This document shows, in pieces, positions 25,917 through 27,459 of a stretch of 27,459 nucleotides of DNA. How positions within the stretch are numbered: the first letter of the stretch is position 1; each line of letters begins with the position of its first letter. The notes beneath the pieces were generated by a model that did not search any database, was not told the DNA's origin, and saw only the letters and a list, made by a program, of their open reading frames with translations. The translations under genes were made by a program, and so were the position numbers. The stretch lies in the NCBI GenBank assembly GCA_033856335.1, contig JAWVFG010000191.1, positions 1 to 27,459 of the forward strand, in the 5' to 3' direction. The stretch comes from DASUPK01 sp033856335 (GTDB lineage Bacteria > Actinomycetota > Thermoleophilia > Solirubrobacterales > 70-9).

Positions 25917-27459
25917 CTAGACGGTGGCTCTGTGGCGGTCGATGATCCGGCCGAAGTCGGTTCCGGCGGGCAGTGTTCCGAAGGCGTGGCCCCAGTCGCC
26001 GGCGAGGCGCGACGCGCAGAAGGCATCCGCCACGGCCTCGTCTCCGAACCGGAGCAGGAGCGACGCCTGCAGGGACAGCGCCATGCGCTCGACGAGCTGG
26101 CGAGCACGCGACTCGATCCCGCTCATGTCGGCGAGGTCCTTTCGCAGCTTGGCCACGTACCCGTCGAGGCGCGACTCGCCCGCGCCCTCGCCGACCTCAG
26201 CGAAGAACGCTTCGACCGAGTCGGGGTTCTTGACCATCGCCCGCAGCACGTCCAGGCACTGCACGTTCCCGGATCCCTCCCAGATCGAGGCCAGAGGCGC
26301 CTCGCGATAGAGCCGGGGCATGCCGGACTCCTCGACGTAGCCGTTGCCGCCCAGGCTCTCGAGGCACTCGACAGCGTGGCTCGGGGCCCGCTTGGAGATC
26401 CAGTACTTGAGCACGGCGTTGGCGATCCGCTTGAACGCCTGCGCCTCGTCGTCTCCGGCGATCGCCTCGTCATAGGCACGGGCCAGGCGGAGGGAGCTGA
26501 TCGTCGCCGCCTCGGACTCGACCGCGAGGTCGGCGAGCACGTTCTGCATCAGCGGCTGCTCGACCAGGACCTTGCCGAAGGTGACCCGGTGCGAGGCGTG
26601 GTTGATCGCCTGGGCGACCCCGGCCCGCATCCCGGTGGCGCTGCCCGTGGCGCAGTCGAGCCGGGTGTGGTTGACCATCTCGATGATCGTCCGGACTCCG
26701 GCCCCCTCCTCGCCGACCAGGCGGGTCCAGGCCCCGTCGAACTCGATTTCGGACGAGGCGTTGGAGCGGTTGCCGAGCTTGTCCTTGAGCCGCTGCAGGC
26801 GGAAGCGGTTGAGCTCTCCGTCGGGCAGGCGCCGCGGCATAAGGAAGCAGGAGATTCCTCCCTCGGTCTGGCCCAGGACGAGGAACGCGTCGCACTGCGG
26901 CGCCGAGAAGAACCACTTGTGTCCGGTGATCTCGTATTCGGCGCCGGGGCCGCCGCCGTTGACCGGGCGGCCGACGGTGGTGTTGGCGCGGACGTCCGAG
27001 CCGCCCTGCTTCTCGGTCATCCCCATGCCGAACAGGGAGCCCTCCTTCTCGGACGCGGCGATCTGGCGAGGGTCGTAGACGTCGGAGAGGATCCGCGGCT
27101 CCCACTCCTCGGCCACCTCCGGCTGCTTGCGGAGGGCCGGCACCACCGAGTAGGTCATCGAGATCGGACAGCCGACCCCGGCCTCGGCCTGCGAGAAGCA
27201 CATGAACGCGGCCGCGCGCGCGACGTGGGCGCCGGGCTGGGGGTCGCGCCAGGGGAGGGAGTGGAGCTCGTGGGAGATGCCGAGTCGCATCAGCTCGTGC
27301 CAGGAGGGATGGAACTCCGGGATGTCGACCCTGTTGCCGTAGCGGTCGTGGGTGCGGAGCTTCGGCGGATTCTCGTTCGCGAGCCGGCCGAGCTCGATCA
27401 CGTCGCCGCGTCCGGCGATCTCGCCGACCTCGAAGATCTTCTCGACGGCCCAGTCGGCG
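25917..27459 (-). CDS. AidB-type acyl-CoA dehydrogenase family protein (5' end outside the window)
   Basis: At least 514 codons; the frame continues through the window edge (…AVEKIFEVGEIAGRGDVIELGRLANENPP), so the GTG at 27401 is probably internal. AidB-like features: ANENPPKLRTHDRYGNRVD, FHPSWHELMRLGI, HSLPWRDPQPGAHVARAA, GCPISMTYSVVPALRKQ, then the acyl-CoA dehydrogenase flavin motif FGMGMTEKQGGSDVRANTT and the C-terminal LGGNGYVEESGMPRLYREA...WEGSGNVQCLDVLRA. AidB proteins are flavoproteins linked to the alkylation response in enterobacteria, but many AidB-like members act as ordinary acyl-CoA dehydrogenases, so the substrate is open. Usual length is about 540-560, so roughly 30-40 residues are missing. 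Confidence 0.9.
   Translation of the reverse strand, partial: ADWAVEKIFEVGEIAGRGDVIELGRLANENPPKLRTHDRYGNRVDIPEFHPSWHELMRLGISHELHSLPWRDPQPGAHVARAAAFMCFSQAEAGVGCPISMTYSVVPALRKQPEVAEEWEPRILSDVYDPRQIAASEKEGSLFGMGMTEKQGGSDVRANTTVGRPVNGGGPGAEYEITGHKWFFSAPQCDAFLVLGQTEGGISCFLMPRRLPDGELNRFRLQRLKDKLGNRSNASSEIEFDGAWTRLVGEEGAGVRTIIEMVNHTRLDCATGSATGMRAGVAQAINHASHRVTFGKVLVEQPLMQNVLADLAVESEAATISSLRLARAYDEAIAGDDEAQAFKRIANAVLKYWISKRAPSHAVECLESLGGNGYVEESGMPRLYREAPLASIWEGSGNVQCLDVLRAMVKNPDSVEAFFAEVGEGAGESRLDGYVAKLRKDLADMSGIESRARQLVERMALSLQASLLLRFGDEAVADAFCASRLAGDWGHAFGTLPAGTDFGRIIDRHRATV

Overview
The window is very GC-rich bacterial DNA with densely packed, often overlapping genes. Gene content points to an actinobacterium, most likely of the Thermoleophilia/Solirubrobacterales type. 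Pointers are: the SRP RNA - dnaX - ybaB - recR group followed by lysC-asd (an actinobacterial neighbourhood), DUF6458- and DUF2277-type small proteins, exported proteins ending in Lys/Cys-rich tails, RTX-like 'DCGAGND' repeats, and many start codons placed directly after a TANNNT -10 box, as in leaderless transcripts. The taxonomic call is inference; no marker was searched against a database.

Layout. (1) 1-3745: small SRP RNA, a small exported protein, a TfoX-N protein, then dnaX-ybaB-recR (DNA replication and repair). (2) 3742-8345: an accessory block between recR and lysC: a two-helix membrane protein, an exported glycoside hydrolase whose 5' end looks frameshifted or non-canonically started, and a padR-mmpL regulator/exporter pair. 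(3) 8355-10802: a divergent control region with a perfect TGTGA-N6-TCACA site, then lysC-asd, the first and second steps of the aspartate pathway (Lys/Thr/Met/diaminopimelate). (4) 10858-13855: a translationally coupled trio of a membrane-anchored RTX-like mini-protein, a Tat-exported phospholipase C-like phosphoesterase and a second exported phosphoesterase, closed by a strong hairpin. (5) 13910-16469: a CPA1 Na+/H+ antiporter and, convergent, a membrane protein with a C-terminal SHOCT motif. (6) 16497-20247 (minus): a three-gene succinate dehydrogenase/fumarate reductase of the SdhA-SdhB-SdhE (type E-like) form, with an HdrB-like third subunit and no classical membrane anchor. (7) 20305-22756: a site-2-protease-like M50/CBS membrane protease and an M28 peptidase, divergently transcribed from a 37-bp spacer. 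(8) 22770-27459 (minus): a large exported beta-helix surface protein, a DUF2277 protein, a small exported protein with a second CRP-like site upstream, and an AidB-type acyl-CoA dehydrogenase running off the window edge.

No insertion sequence, prophage, CRISPR array, tRNA or rRNA was seen. No non-coding stretch exceeds about 300 bases. The most notable points are the recurrent TANNNT-N6-start architecture, the type E-like SQR with an extra cluster cysteine, the CRP-like site midway between padR and lysC, the odd 5' end of the glycoside hydrolase, and the phosphoesterase trio.
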